From Bacteroidia bacterium (GTDB taxonomy: Bacteria; Bacteroidota; Bacteroidia; NS11-12g; UBA955), in NCBI GenBank assembly GCA_020848595.1, contig JADLHV010000267.1, forward strand, positions 1 through 10,270: DNA of 10,270 nucleotides, in the 5' to 3' direction. The notes beneath the pieces were generated by a model. The model was not told where the DNA came from, made no database searches, and saw only the letters and a program-made list of their open reading frames with translations. Made by a program: the position numbers and the translations under genes. How positions within the stretch are numbered: the stretch's first letter is position 1; every line of letters starts with the position of its first letter. Shown piece by piece: positions 1 to 7,446 of the stretch.

Positions 1-742
1 CAACTCTAGCACCAGATCTTGAAGTTCCAGGACGAGTTTTACTAACCAAATTAACTGCGTATTCCACTACATTATCTGCAATTGGAGCTTTTCTAACCAA
101 GGCTTGAAACTCTAATATTTCGGCAGCATCTAATACTTTTTTCGGACTAACAGAAACTGAGCTTGTAGTATTCTTAACAATTTCTAATTCTTCTTCAAAA
201 CTTGGATAATTCAATACCAAATTCATCATAAAACGGTCGAGTTGAGCTTCTGGAAGCGGGTATGTTCCTTCTTGTTCAATTGGATTTTGAGTAGCGAGTA
301 CAAAGAAAGGATTATCTAATGGGTAAGCCTTTCCACTAACGGTAACATTTCTCTCTTGCATGGCTTCTAATAAAGCGGCCTGAGTTTTTGGAGGAGTACG
401 GTTAATTTCATCTGCTAAGACGATATTAGCGAATAGAGGACCCTTTATAAACTTAAAATGTCTATTCTCATCTAATATTTCGTTTCCAGTAATATCTCCT
501 GGCATTAAATCAGGCGTAAACTGAATACGATTAAATTTCAGATCTAATACTTCCGAAATTGTTTTAATTAACAAAGTTTTAGCTAATCCAGGTACGCCAA
601 CTAATAGAGCATGACTATTGCAAAACAATGTAGTTAACACACCATTAACAGCGTCATTTTGACCTACTATTACCTTTCCAATTTCCTTTTGTATTTCTTG
701 ATATTTTGCGGAAAATTTATCCGCACTTGCTAAGTCACTCAT
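1..742 (-). CDS. MoxR-family AAA+ ATPase (C-terminus cut off by window edge)
   Basis: The reading frame opens at the ATG at 742 and is still open at base 1, giving 247 visible residues of a family usually about 320-340 long. It carries the full MoxR ATP-binding set: Walker A GVPGLAKT (49-56), the MoxR-typical segment QFTPDLMPGDITG after it, Walker B VLADE (108-112) followed by INRTPPKTQAALLEAMQE, sensor-1 ATQNP (150-154) and the LDRF motif with the presumed arginine finger R170. The C-terminal lid with sensor 2 is outside the window. MoxR ATPases are cytoplasmic, chaperone-like AAA+ proteins that often act with von Willebrand factor A (VWA)-domain partners. In Bacteroidota they often lead a moxR-DUF58-bat cluster, so such genes are expected beyond the left edge (inference). 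It lies 10 bp after the surA-like gene on the same strand and is probably the fourth gene of that operon. No Shine-Dalgarno sequence is visible, as is usual in this phylum. The family call is very secure; the substrate is unknown. Confidence 0.95.
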   Translation of the reverse strand, partial: MSDLASADKFSAKYQEIQKEIGKVIVGQNDAVNGVLTTLFCNSHALLVGVPGLAKTLLIKTISEVLDLKFNRIQFTPDLMPGDITGNEILDENRHFKFIKGPLFANIVLADEINRTPPKTQAALLEAMQERNVTVSGKAYPLDNPFFVLATQNPIEQEGTYPLPEAQLDRFMMNLVLNYPSFEEELEIVKNTTSSVSVSPKKVLDAAEILEFQALVRKAPIADNVVEYAVNLVSKTRPGTSRSGARV

Positions 743-752
743 ATTAGTATTT

Positions 753-2099
753 CTATTTAGTATTCCAATCGGCGAACCAAGGACAGAACAAATAACCCGA
801 TGAAATAAATATAAATGTATCTCTTCGTTTCTTTTCAGCCCATAAATCTAAAACATCTCCACGTTTGTCTTCTAATGCCATAGATTGAATGCGTTGCCAG
901 TCTTGTTCAAGATTCGCTACGTGAGGTTTTGTTTCAATATTCAAGTAAAAAATCCTGAAAAAAGGGCTGCCGTCATTACTATAACCAATAACAGGTTCGG
1001 AATATTGCCCTGGCTTCAATTTTACTAAAGCTGTTGCCATATCCTTCTCTAAATAATCAAACGGAATTCTTTGAGAACCTATATTAGGATCTGTGAAATA
1101 ACCACAATTTTGTTTTGTTTCTTCATCCTCCGAATAATCTTTAACAGCATTACACAACTTAATCTTGCCAGATCTTAGACTCATTAATAAAGTATCTAAT
1201 TTCAACTTCACTAACTCCATATCAGCATCGATAAGCTTAGGTCTAATTAATATATGTCTTACAATGACTTTATCTCCCCTTTTATCAATTAACTTTAATA
1301 TATGATAACCATATTTTGTTTCGATAATTTCGGATATACTATCTTTTTTCATTGTAAAAGCAGCACGTTCAAATTCTGGCACCATATCACCTCTTCCAAA
1401 CTCTGGTAACAATCCACCTTGAGTTTTACTACCTGGATCTTCAGAATAAATAGTCGCCAATCTATTAAAACTTTCACCCGCTAATATTCTAGCACGCAAT
1501 ATGTTTAATTCTTCGAATGCAAATTCCTTAGCTTCGGCAGAATAAATTGGTTTCATAACTATTTGTGCCACTTCTACCTCAGAAGAAATAAAAGGCAAAC
1601 TGTCTTTTGGAATTGTTGCATAAAAGTCGCGCACTTCTTTAGGTGTAATTTTAATTTCACTTTGCACCTTCTGCATCATCTTTTCTTTAAGCATTTGTGC
1701 TTTAACCTTTGGAAATATCTGCTTTTTGTATGCTTCGACAGTCATACCAAGATACTTCTCGATATTGGCTCTGCTATTCATTTGTCGTTCAAAGAAGCGA
1801 ATATTATTATCAATTCGATCGTTTACCTCATCATCAGTAATTGTAATGCTATCGATTTCGGCTTGGTGAACCAGCATTTTATCAATAATTAAATCCTGTA
1901 ATATCTCACACTTCAATTTATCAGTTACTTTGACATCGGGATCAATCTGAGAAACCAGAATATCGAATTCTGATCTTAAAATTGGTGTATTACCAACTAC
2001 TGCAATAACTTCATCTATAATTTGATTAGGTTGAGCTTTCAACGAAATTGAAGCAAAACAAACAATTAGTATAATTAATATTTTTTTTAGCACATTCAT
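753..2099 (-). CDS. SurA-like periplasmic peptidyl-prolyl cis-trans isomerase/chaperone
   Basis: The product has 448 residues. Residues 1-22 form a Sec signal peptide (KK, then a hydrophobic run, ending LKAQ). Next is a SurA_N-like chaperone region (about 26-160), beginning IIDEVIAVVGNTPILRSEFD, a hallmark of the family. A first parvulin domain (about 172-275) has YSEDPGSKTQGG and ends GYHILK (H266). A second (about 277-388) begins VRHILIRP (H282). The helical C-terminal tail ends in an aromatic patch with C439. In domain 1 the N-terminal active-site histidine is replaced by Q179 (VAQIV). In domain 2 the C-terminal one is replaced (PFFRIF, 379-384). SurA family members escort unfolded outer-membrane proteins through the periplasm, and that role is inferred here. 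The start codon overlaps the stop of the upstream lipoprotein gene by 1 bp (TAATG), implying translational coupling. The family is secure. Which domain is catalytically active, if either, is open. Confidence 0.93.
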   Translation of the reverse strand: MNVLKKILIILIVCFASISLKAQPNQIIDEVIAVVGNTPILRSEFDILVSQIDPDVKVTDKLKCEILQDLIIDKMLVHQAEIDSITITDDEVNDRIDNNIRFFERQMNSRANIEKYLGMTVEAYKKQIFPKVKAQMLKEKMMQKVQSEIKITPKEVRDFYATIPKDSLPFISSEVEVAQIVMKPIYSAEAKEFAFEELNILRARILAGESFNRLATIYSEDPGSKTQGGLLPEFGRGDMVPEFERAAFTMKKDSISEIIETKYGYHILKLIDKRGDKVIVRHILIRPKLIDADMELVKLKLDTLLMSLRSGKIKLCNAVKDYSEDEETKQNCGYFTDPNIGSQRIPFDYLEKDMATALVKLKPGQYSEPVIGYSNDGSPFFRIFYLNIETKPHVANLEQDWQRIQSMALEDKRGDVLDLWAEKKRRDTFIFISSGYLFCPWFADWNTK

Positions 2100-2962
2100 T
2101 ACTTGACTTGGTGGTATTTAATATCCCCGGCATTTATCGCTTTTTCAAAAATCAATTTTGTATTTTCTTTCAGAGTATCGAGTTTTCTTTTATACAAAAT
2201 TATATCTCTTATTTTATCCCGCTCAAAAGCCAATGGGGAAGTGGCGTTTTTTATTCTAAAATCTATGATGTATAGCAAATAGAGCATATTATTTTCCTCT
2301 ATTTGTACAAACTTATTATTACTTAGAAACCTTTGTTGATCATAGTTAGCATCTAGAGGAATTTCTTTGGTAATATCATCTAAATACAACCAATTAGAAT
2401 CTAAGTAAAAATTATCAGCTTCCTTTTCGGCATATCCCATTAATAAAGAATCATTAAGACGAGATGGATTTTGCATGAGCTTCTTTAGCTTAACCATATC
2501 AACCTTTTGTTTGTTGATCTTCACATAACGAATTTTCACAATATTCTTTCTCAATTGAAAAGTACTCAAGTTTTCTGTGTAAAACGCTTTGATCTCATCT
2601 TCTGTTACAGATGTATCAATTTTTTCTAACATTAACTTTTTTTCATATTCATAAATAAGCAACGAATTTCTATAGTCTTCGATTAGTTTGTCCTTATTCG
2701 TTTCTGCATCAGATAAGTTTTGCAAAGCAGCATCGACCATAACTTGTTTTTCGAGCCATTTATCAATAAAAGATTTTAATAGTCCGGTGCTATCACCTTC
2801 CCTAAATTTACTCCAAACATCTGCAGGAATATCCGACTTATAGAGCAATTTATCTTTATATTCTGCAAGCACATCATCTCCTTTTGCTTGCTTATTGTTG
2901 CAAGAAGCAATGCATGAGAGAAGAACACTCAAAAAAGCTATCTTTACAAGAAAAGACTTCAA
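2099..2962 (-). CDS. Lipoprotein, SurA/PrsA-type chaperone-like, no clear parvulin domain
   Basis: The product has 287 residues. The N-terminus is a lipoprotein signal with lipobox I-A-S-C, so lipidation is predicted at C21. The residues after it (NNKQAKGDD) do not match a clear surface-export signal, which suggests an envelope anchor facing the periplasm. The region about 30-130 resembles the helical SurA_N/PrsA N-terminal domain: a short DVLAEYKDKLLYKSDIP start, long charged helices and the segment TSVTEDEIKAFYTENLSTF. In isomerases that segment precedes the parvulin domain. The following 140 residues lack recognisable parvulin motifs (no ASHIL, no GYHI), so this is probably a non-catalytic chaperone or a highly degenerate isomerase. 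It sits between two PPIase genes, 3 bp after the upstream one and overlapping the downstream one by 1 bp. That placement supports a joint role in outer-membrane protein folding. The lipoprotein call is strong; the chaperone assignment rests on resemblance and context. Confidence 0.8.
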   Translation of the reverse strand: MKSFLVKIAFLSVLLSCIASCNNKQAKGDDVLAEYKDKLLYKSDIPADVWSKFREGDSTGLLKSFIDKWLEKQVMVDAALQNLSDAETNKDKLIEDYRNSLLIYEYEKKLMLEKIDTSVTEDEIKAFYTENLSTFQLRKNIVKIRYVKINKQKVDMVKLKKLMQNPSRLNDSLLMGYAEKEADNFYLDSNWLYLDDITKEIPLDANYDQQRFLSNNKFVQIEENNMLYLLYIIDFRIKNATSPLAFERDKIRDIILYKRKLDTLKENTKLIFEKAINAGDIKYHQVK

Positions 2963-2965
2963 GAG

Positions 2966-4981
2966 TTATGGTTTAATCATTTTAGCTTTTATAGCATTGT
3001 AGGCAGTTTCATTCACACTAATTGGATACTTTGTCATTAATGCTTCTAACCAAATTTTCTCCAAATAATTTTGATAATCACTAATAATAACGCCTCTAGC
3101 CTCATTTAAAGTCTTTTTACCAGCAGGCAACATTTCGTGAATTTGAATAACGGCAAATCTTCCTGCAACATTTGGATCTTCCACTATCATATATTTCATA
3201 GAAGGTTTACCATATTGAAATGCTAAATCGGTATAAGGATTATCACCTTGTTCAAATTTACCAGTTAATGGAGTTGATACAGCTAGAGGGTTCATTCTAT
3301 AAAATTTCTTCATAATTGAATCAACTATAAGACCACTTTCTAAATCTTTTTTTAATTCTTCAGCAATAGCTCTAGTTGCGCATCTATAAATAGTTGCATT
3401 GTATCTTACACCATGAATATACTTTTCATTATTTTTATCGTAAAAATCTTTAAGTCCAACTGTGTCCTCTACACTTTTACTCCAAACTTTTCTATCCGTT
3501 AAAGTAAATAACAAAATGCCTTCTTTGTATTCTTTATAGAGAGTTGCAAATTTTTCACTAGTGTTTTCAAGGTCAGCTTCATAAAAATCCATTACCGTTT
3601 GAAGGCGATAAGCTTCATAATAATTTTGAATAATACTTGAAAGCGCCTTAGAAGCAGTTGGTTTCTGAACTTTCGATAACCAATTTGCAAAACTATCCAT
3701 ATTATAAATCTTCTTCACCTTAGTAAAACTAAAAAGCATTGTTTTACTAAGTTTAGGATTTAAAGCTCTAAATTTCTCAACATCAAACTCACCCATTAAT
3801 AAAGAACTATCTAATGAAAGGCCAATTGACTTACTGAATTTAGAGTTTTCTTTAAATTTGTACATCTTTTTAGCTTTTTCATAAACAGCTAGAGTATTTT
3901 TATATTGTCTGCTATCTCGACTGATTTTATTTACAATACTACTTTTAATTTTATTCAAAGAATCGAGCGGTTTAAGAGTAATTCTTTGAAGAATATAAAA
4001 CCCTTGAGCAGTTTGAATTGGCATTGAGTAGTCGCCATCATTTGCTAAAGCGAAGGCACTATTTTTAAAATTTTCAGGATATCTACCACTAGTCATCGAG
4101 AATGCAGGGATTTGACCATTCTTCAAAACGCTACCCGCATCTTCAGAATATTGTTGAACTAGACTTGTAAATTTTTCACCAGCCTGTAATCTTTTATAAA
4201 CTTCATTAATTTTGGCTCTTGCTTCTTCCATTTCCTCAGTAGTTGGAGTAGGATTCAATTCAATTTTAACAACCCTTAGGGATATTTCACCCATATTTGG
4301 TCTTTTGTCGTAAACTTTTACGATATGGTAACCAAATTCAGTTCTAAAGACCTTAGAAACTTTACCAACAGAAGTATTATAAGCTTGAGATTCAAATTCA
4401 TAAATCATTTGAAAACAAGAGAAGTAGCCAAGATTTCCCAGATTATCTTCAGCTGAAGGGTCTTCACTAAATTTTAGAGCAGCATTTTCAAATGTTAAAG
4501 AATCACTTTCAATAAGTCGTTTTACATTTAACAAACGTTTATAGGCTTTAAGTGTATCTTCAGGAGAAGCATCAGGACGAGCAAAAATAAGAATATGACT
4601 TGCTTTAATTTCGTACTTCATTCTTTCATAAGCTTCACTGATTAACTTTTCATTCACTTGAGCATCCATAAGGAACTGCTGAGCTATTTGCTTTCTGTAG
4701 GTAGCAAGTTCGGTCTTAAAACTTTCGGTAGTATCAAGACCCATATCATAAGCATCTTGTACTTTTAACTTGAATTTTTTATACAATTCTAAGTATTCAT
4801 CTACTTCAGTAGCTTTAACAGAAGAATCTTTATGTTTATTCTTAGTAAAACCTTTGTAAAATTCGCGAGTTGTTACACTCTTGTTGCCGTAGTTAAAGAG
4901 AACAGTGTCTTTGGGTTGTTTTCCAGCTTGGACAGAAAGTGTCAAACAAGTCACGAACATCAGCAAAACAAAACGTTTCAT
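2966..4981 (-). CDS. Large PpiC-type peptidyl-prolyl isomerase with two parvulin domains
   Basis: The product has 671 residues and begins with a Sec signal peptide (about 1-19, ending SVQAG). A SurA_N-like helical region (about 25-122) includes the VTTREFYKGF segment and long charged helices. Parvulin domain 1 (about 124-227) looks complete: ASHILIF (H129), FSEDPSAEDNLGNLGYF and FGYHIVK (H219). Parvulin domain 2 (about 232-338) keeps the fold signatures YSEDAGSVLKNGQIPAF and AQGFYILQ, but both histidine positions are replaced (VVKIEL and GFYI). Residues about 340-515 are a lysine-rich helical linker. About 520-620 may be a third, very degenerate parvulin-like unit, and the last 50 residues form a helical tail. 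It is the first gene of the minus-strand operon and reads from a promoter motif at 5010-5017. A role in periplasmic folding of outer-membrane proteins is inferred from the family. The gene is much longer than classical SurA (about 430 residues), which is common for Bacteroidota PpiC proteins. Confidence 0.92.
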   Translation of the reverse strand: MKRFVLLMFVTCLTLSVQAGKQPKDTVLFNYGNKSVTTREFYKGFTKNKHKDSSVKATEVDEYLELYKKFKLKVQDAYDMGLDTTESFKTELATYRKQIAQQFLMDAQVNEKLISEAYERMKYEIKASHILIFARPDASPEDTLKAYKRLLNVKRLIESDSLTFENAALKFSEDPSAEDNLGNLGYFSCFQMIYEFESQAYNTSVGKVSKVFRTEFGYHIVKVYDKRPNMGEISLRVVKIELNPTPTTEEMEEARAKINEVYKRLQAGEKFTSLVQQYSEDAGSVLKNGQIPAFSMTSGRYPENFKNSAFALANDGDYSMPIQTAQGFYILQRITLKPLDSLNKIKSSIVNKISRDSRQYKNTLAVYEKAKKMYKFKENSKFSKSIGLSLDSSLLMGEFDVEKFRALNPKLSKTMLFSFTKVKKIYNMDSFANWLSKVQKPTASKALSSIIQNYYEAYRLQTVMDFYEADLENTSEKFATLYKEYKEGILLFTLTDRKVWSKSVEDTVGLKDFYDKNNEKYIHGVRYNATIYRCATRAIAEELKKDLESGLIVDSIMKKFYRMNPLAVSTPLTGKFEQGDNPYTDLAFQYGKPSMKYMIVEDPNVAGRFAVIQIHEMLPAGKKTLNEARGVIISDYQNYLEKIWLEALMTKYPISVNETAYNAIKAKMIKP

Positions 4982-5009
4982 ATATCTTTGTATAATTTTT
5001 ATAAGCCTA

Positions 5010-5041
5010 CAAAAATAGGTTTTTTTAAATTACTTTTGCAA
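5010..5041 (-). promoter_or_regulatory. Probable promoter of the PPIase-moxR operon
   Basis: On the minus strand the -7 motif TATTTTTG (plus 5017-5010) fits the Bacteroidota consensus TAnnTTTG. A TTG (plus 5041-5039) lies 21 bp upstream, in the range seen for the -33 element. Transcription would start near 5004, leaving a leader of about 23 bases before the ATG at 4981. No other promoter-like site is visible before the tightly packed four-gene block. Confidence 0.5.
5031..5038 (+). promoter_or_regulatory. Probable -7 element of the cysS promoter
   Basis: TACTTTTG matches the Bacteroidota -7 consensus TAnnTTTG and is followed by CA, as often seen. The start would fall near 5043-5045, giving a leader of only about 10 bases before the ATG at 5054. 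No clear -33 TTTG is present. A second match, TATCTTTG (4983-4990), also points at cysS and could give a longer leader of about 55 bases. This element touches the -33 TTG of the divergent operon promoter. Confidence 0.45.
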
Positions 5042-5053
5042 TCTTTATTCTCT

Positions 5054-6526
5054 ATGACAGACTTAAAAATATACGACACGTACAACCGCGAAAACAGGGT
5101 GTTTAAGCCCTTAAATCATCCTTTTGTAGGTATCTATATTTGTGGCCCTACCGTATATGGTCATCCTCATCTTGGACATGCACGTGGCCCAGTAGTTTTT
5201 GATGTTTTACATCGATTTCTAATCTATAAAGGTTTTAAAGTCCGATTTGTTAGAAACGTAACAGATGTGGGTCATTTAGTCAACGATGCTGATGAAGGAG
5301 AAGATAAAATTGCCAAAAAAGCTAGAGTTGAGCAACTAGAGCCAATGGAAATTGCTCAGTTTTATACGGATAGCTATCATAAGATGTTGCATGCTTTAAA
5401 TATCCGCCCAGCATCTATAGAACCTAGAGCAAGCGGTCATATTATTGAACAAATCGAAATGATTTCAAAAATCATAGAGAATGGCTTTGCATACGAATCA
5501 AATGGTTCTGTATACTTTGATGTAATAAAATACAGCAGTAATCATGATTATGGTAAGCTTTCAGGTAGAATTTTAGAAGACTTAATTGCCGGTGCTGGCA
5601 ACGAAGCACGAGATTTAGAAGGTCAAGACGAAAAACATAATCCAAATGATTTCGCGCTATGGAAAAAAGCTGGTCCAGAACATATTATGCGCTGGCCTAG
5701 TCCTTGGAGCGAAGGGTTTCCTGGCTGGCACATCGAATGTTCGGCCATGAGCAGAAAATACCTAGGTGACACCTTCGACATACATGGAGGCGGTATGGAT
5801 TTGCTCTTCCCTCATCACGAATCAGAAATTGCTCAGTCTCAAGCCTGCACAGGGCATCAACCAGCAAATTATTGGATGCATCATAACATGATTACAGTCA
5901 ATGGACAGAAAATGGCTAAATCATTAAATAATGGCATCTCTATCGAAGAATTTTTCAGTGGAAAGCATCCTTTATTGGAAAAAGCTTATTCACCAATGAC
6001 ATTGAAATTCTTTATTTTACAAGCTCAATATAGAGGGACATTAGACTTTAGCAATGCAGCTTTACAGGCATCAGAAAAAGGACTTTCGCGCTTATTACAA
6101 GCTGGTGAAACGCTAGAAAAAATTAAGCCTAATAATCAAAATGATTTAGAAGTCACATCCATTCAAATTGAATTAGAAGAAGCTTTAAACGAAGATTTAA
6201 ATACCCCAATTCTAATTGCTAAATTATTTGATTTAGTAACAAAAATTAATCAAATAGACACAGGACAAATTGGAATTACCCTTGAAAACTTAGAAAAATT
6301 AAAAGTAATTTATAAGACCTTTGTTCATGAGATTCTTGGCTTAGAGAATGAGAAAGATTCTGGTTCAGAAAAAATTAAAGGCGTATTGGAAATCCTCATA
6401 GAATTGAGAAATGAGGCTAAATCTAATAAAAACTACGAATTATCAGACGTAATCAGAAAAAAATTGACTGAAATTGGCATTGAGTTGAAAGATGGTAAAG
6501 AAGGTACAAGCTTTTCTATAAGTTAG
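5054..6526 (+). CDS. cysS: Cysteinyl-tRNA synthetase
   Basis: CysRS is a cytoplasmic class I synthetase that charges tRNA-Cys with cysteine using ATP. The 490 residues contain the HIGH-type motif HLGH (39-42) within CGPTVYGHPHLGHARG and the KMSKS-type motif KMAKS (286-290). The zinc/cysteine-binding set is C30, C229, H254 and E258, with W225 in GWHIECS. The spacing from C229 to H254 to E258 is the same as in the E. coli enzyme. The C-terminal third is the helical anticodon-binding (DALR-type) region. The start was chosen at 5054 because the family's usual N-terminus (LKIYDTYNRE) begins right there. The frame is open further upstream to an ATG at 4832, but that extension would run antisense through the neighbouring PPIase gene and carries no CysRS sequence. 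A short insertion relative to E. coli (461 residues) lies between C30 and C229. The gene is probably single, with its own promoter. Confidence 0.97.
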   Translation: MTDLKIYDTYNRENRVFKPLNHPFVGIYICGPTVYGHPHLGHARGPVVFDVLHRFLIYKGFKVRFVRNVTDVGHLVNDADEGEDKIAKKARVEQLEPMEIAQFYTDSYHKMLHALNIRPASIEPRASGHIIEQIEMISKIIENGFAYESNGSVYFDVIKYSSNHDYGKLSGRILEDLIAGAGNEARDLEGQDEKHNPNDFALWKKAGPEHIMRWPSPWSEGFPGWHIECSAMSRKYLGDTFDIHGGGMDLLFPHHESEIAQSQACTGHQPANYWMHHNMITVNGQKMAKSLNNGISIEEFFSGKHPLLEKAYSPMTLKFFILQAQYRGTLDFSNAALQASEKGLSRLLQAGETLEKIKPNNQNDLEVTSIQIELEEALNEDLNTPILIAKLFDLVTKINQIDTGQIGITLENLEKLKVIYKTFVHEILGLENEKDSGSEKIKGVLEILIELRNEAKSNKNYELSDVIRKKLTEIGIELKDGKEGTSFSIS

Positions 6527-6532
6527 AGTAAA

Positions 6533-7378
6533 TTATTTACCCTTAACCAAGGCTTTAAAATCATTTTTTAAACCACTATAACTAGTGATATCGACTTTAA
6601 CAGAGCCAACCATTATTTTTGCTTTAACACGAACCGGAATTTTATTTTCATCATCGCTCACCCAAACGGTCATATCGTCTTGATCTTTAAATACCCTATC
6701 GACAACAAGAATTGGAATAAATTTTAAACATTTCACTTTCCCAATATCTGTGTTTATTGTTTCCTTTCCTGCGTATTTAAATCCGAGATTATAAATTTTG
6801 TTGTCGAGATAAACATCCAAAGGGTATTTGTCCCCAACTTTAGCTTTACTAAAATCAATATTTCTGACATAATAGAGAGCAGAGATAATATCATGCGTAT
6901 AAACTGGCATATCTAATACCCCTTTTACCCCATATAATTTTTTCTTTGGGTGTTTAAAAACAACTAGATCATTGTCGGTGTATTTATCTTCTTGAACATT
7001 TTTATTGTAGCTAATTGGAGCCATTGCTTCATTATCTAGGTAAGTTTCAAATCTATCTCTGACTTTATATGCCCAATCAAATGACTTTAATGTTTTACCA
7101 TCTGCTTGAATTGTATAGCATTTTCTTTCGTTTTTATCTACTAAACTTGGACCTACTTGTAAATCTACAGTTGCAGCATTTATGACACCGTAATGAACAC
7201 GATATGACAATTTTTCGTTGAAAGTAAAAGCACTATTACTCATCTTTCTATATGAAAATGTTTCGTTATCTGCCGTTGTAGAAGGAGTTGAGTCAACAAA
7301 AGTAAATGCACTCAAAATAACGAATACCGGTAGAAGGGCATGTGCAAAAAAGCGTTTAAATTTGATTGGCTTGAACAT
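6533..7378 (-). CDS. DUF3108-family exported protein
   Basis: The product has 281 residues. The N-terminus (KPIKFKRFFAHALLP, then a hydrophobic run to about residue 27) is a signal peptide or signal anchor, so the protein is envelope-located. From residue 50 it follows the DUF3108 pattern. This opens with FTFNEKLSYRVHYGVINAAT (51-70), then a DWAYKVRDRFETYLD segment (101-115), a TVWVSDDENKIPVRVKAKI strand pair (237-255) and the closing MVGSVKVDITSYSGLK. The fold is predicted to be all beta, and the family's biochemical role is not established to my knowledge. The single cysteines C87 and C217 could form a disulfide in the periplasm (inference). It converges on cysS with 6 bp between the stop codons and is divergent from the beta-barrel gene at 7447. 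A weak -33/-7 pair may lie on the minus strand in the 68-bp spacer. The family call is good; the function is unknown. Confidence 0.85.
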   Translation of the reverse strand: MFKPIKFKRFFAHALLPVFVILSAFTFVDSTPSTTADNETFSYRKMSNSAFTFNEKLSYRVHYGVINAATVDLQVGPSLVDKNERKCYTIQADGKTLKSFDWAYKVRDRFETYLDNEAMAPISYNKNVQEDKYTDNDLVVFKHPKKKLYGVKGVLDMPVYTHDIISALYYVRNIDFSKAKVGDKYPLDVYLDNKIYNLGFKYAGKETINTDIGKVKCLKFIPILVVDRVFKDQDDMTVWVSDDENKIPVRVKAKIMVGSVKVDITSYSGLKNDFKALVKGK

Positions 7379-7427
7379 AGCTGTTTGATTTATTAATAAG
7401 TAAAAGTCAATAATCGTTCCAAATTAT

Positions 7428-7435
7428 TACATTTG
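7428..7435 (+). promoter_or_regulatory. Probable -7 element for the beta-barrel gene
   Basis: TACATTTG fits TAnnTTTG exactly and ends 11 bp before the ATG at 7447, implying a very short leader. No TTTG is present at the expected -33 distance; the nearest (7384-7387) is 40 bp upstream. The element lies in the 68-bp spacer between divergent genes. Confidence 0.4.
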
Positions 7436-7446
7436 AACCTTCATAA

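Noticed and set aside
1563..1892. A 109-codon plus-strand frame.
   Set aside because: It lies wholly inside the SurA-like gene on the opposite strand, is rich in Cys/His/Phe in a way typical of antisense shadows, and has no promoter or family signature.
5003..5027. Hairpin CCTA/TAGG followed by a T-run, resembling an intrinsic terminator on the plus strand.
   Set aside because: The stem has only two C-G pairs plus a G-T pair. It lies in a divergent promoter region where no plus-strand transcript needs to end, and the same bases are explained by the minus-strand -7 element.
4832..5053. Upstream extension of the cysS frame to an ATG at 4832.
   Set aside because: It runs antisense through the start of the PPIase gene, shows no synthetase sequence, and would place the proposed cysS promoter inside the gene. 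The normal CysRS N-terminus begins at 5054.
6541..6552. CCTT/AAGG stem near the cysS and DUF3108 ends as a terminator.
   Set aside because: Only 4 bp long, inside the DUF3108 coding sequence, with no adjacent T-run of useful length.
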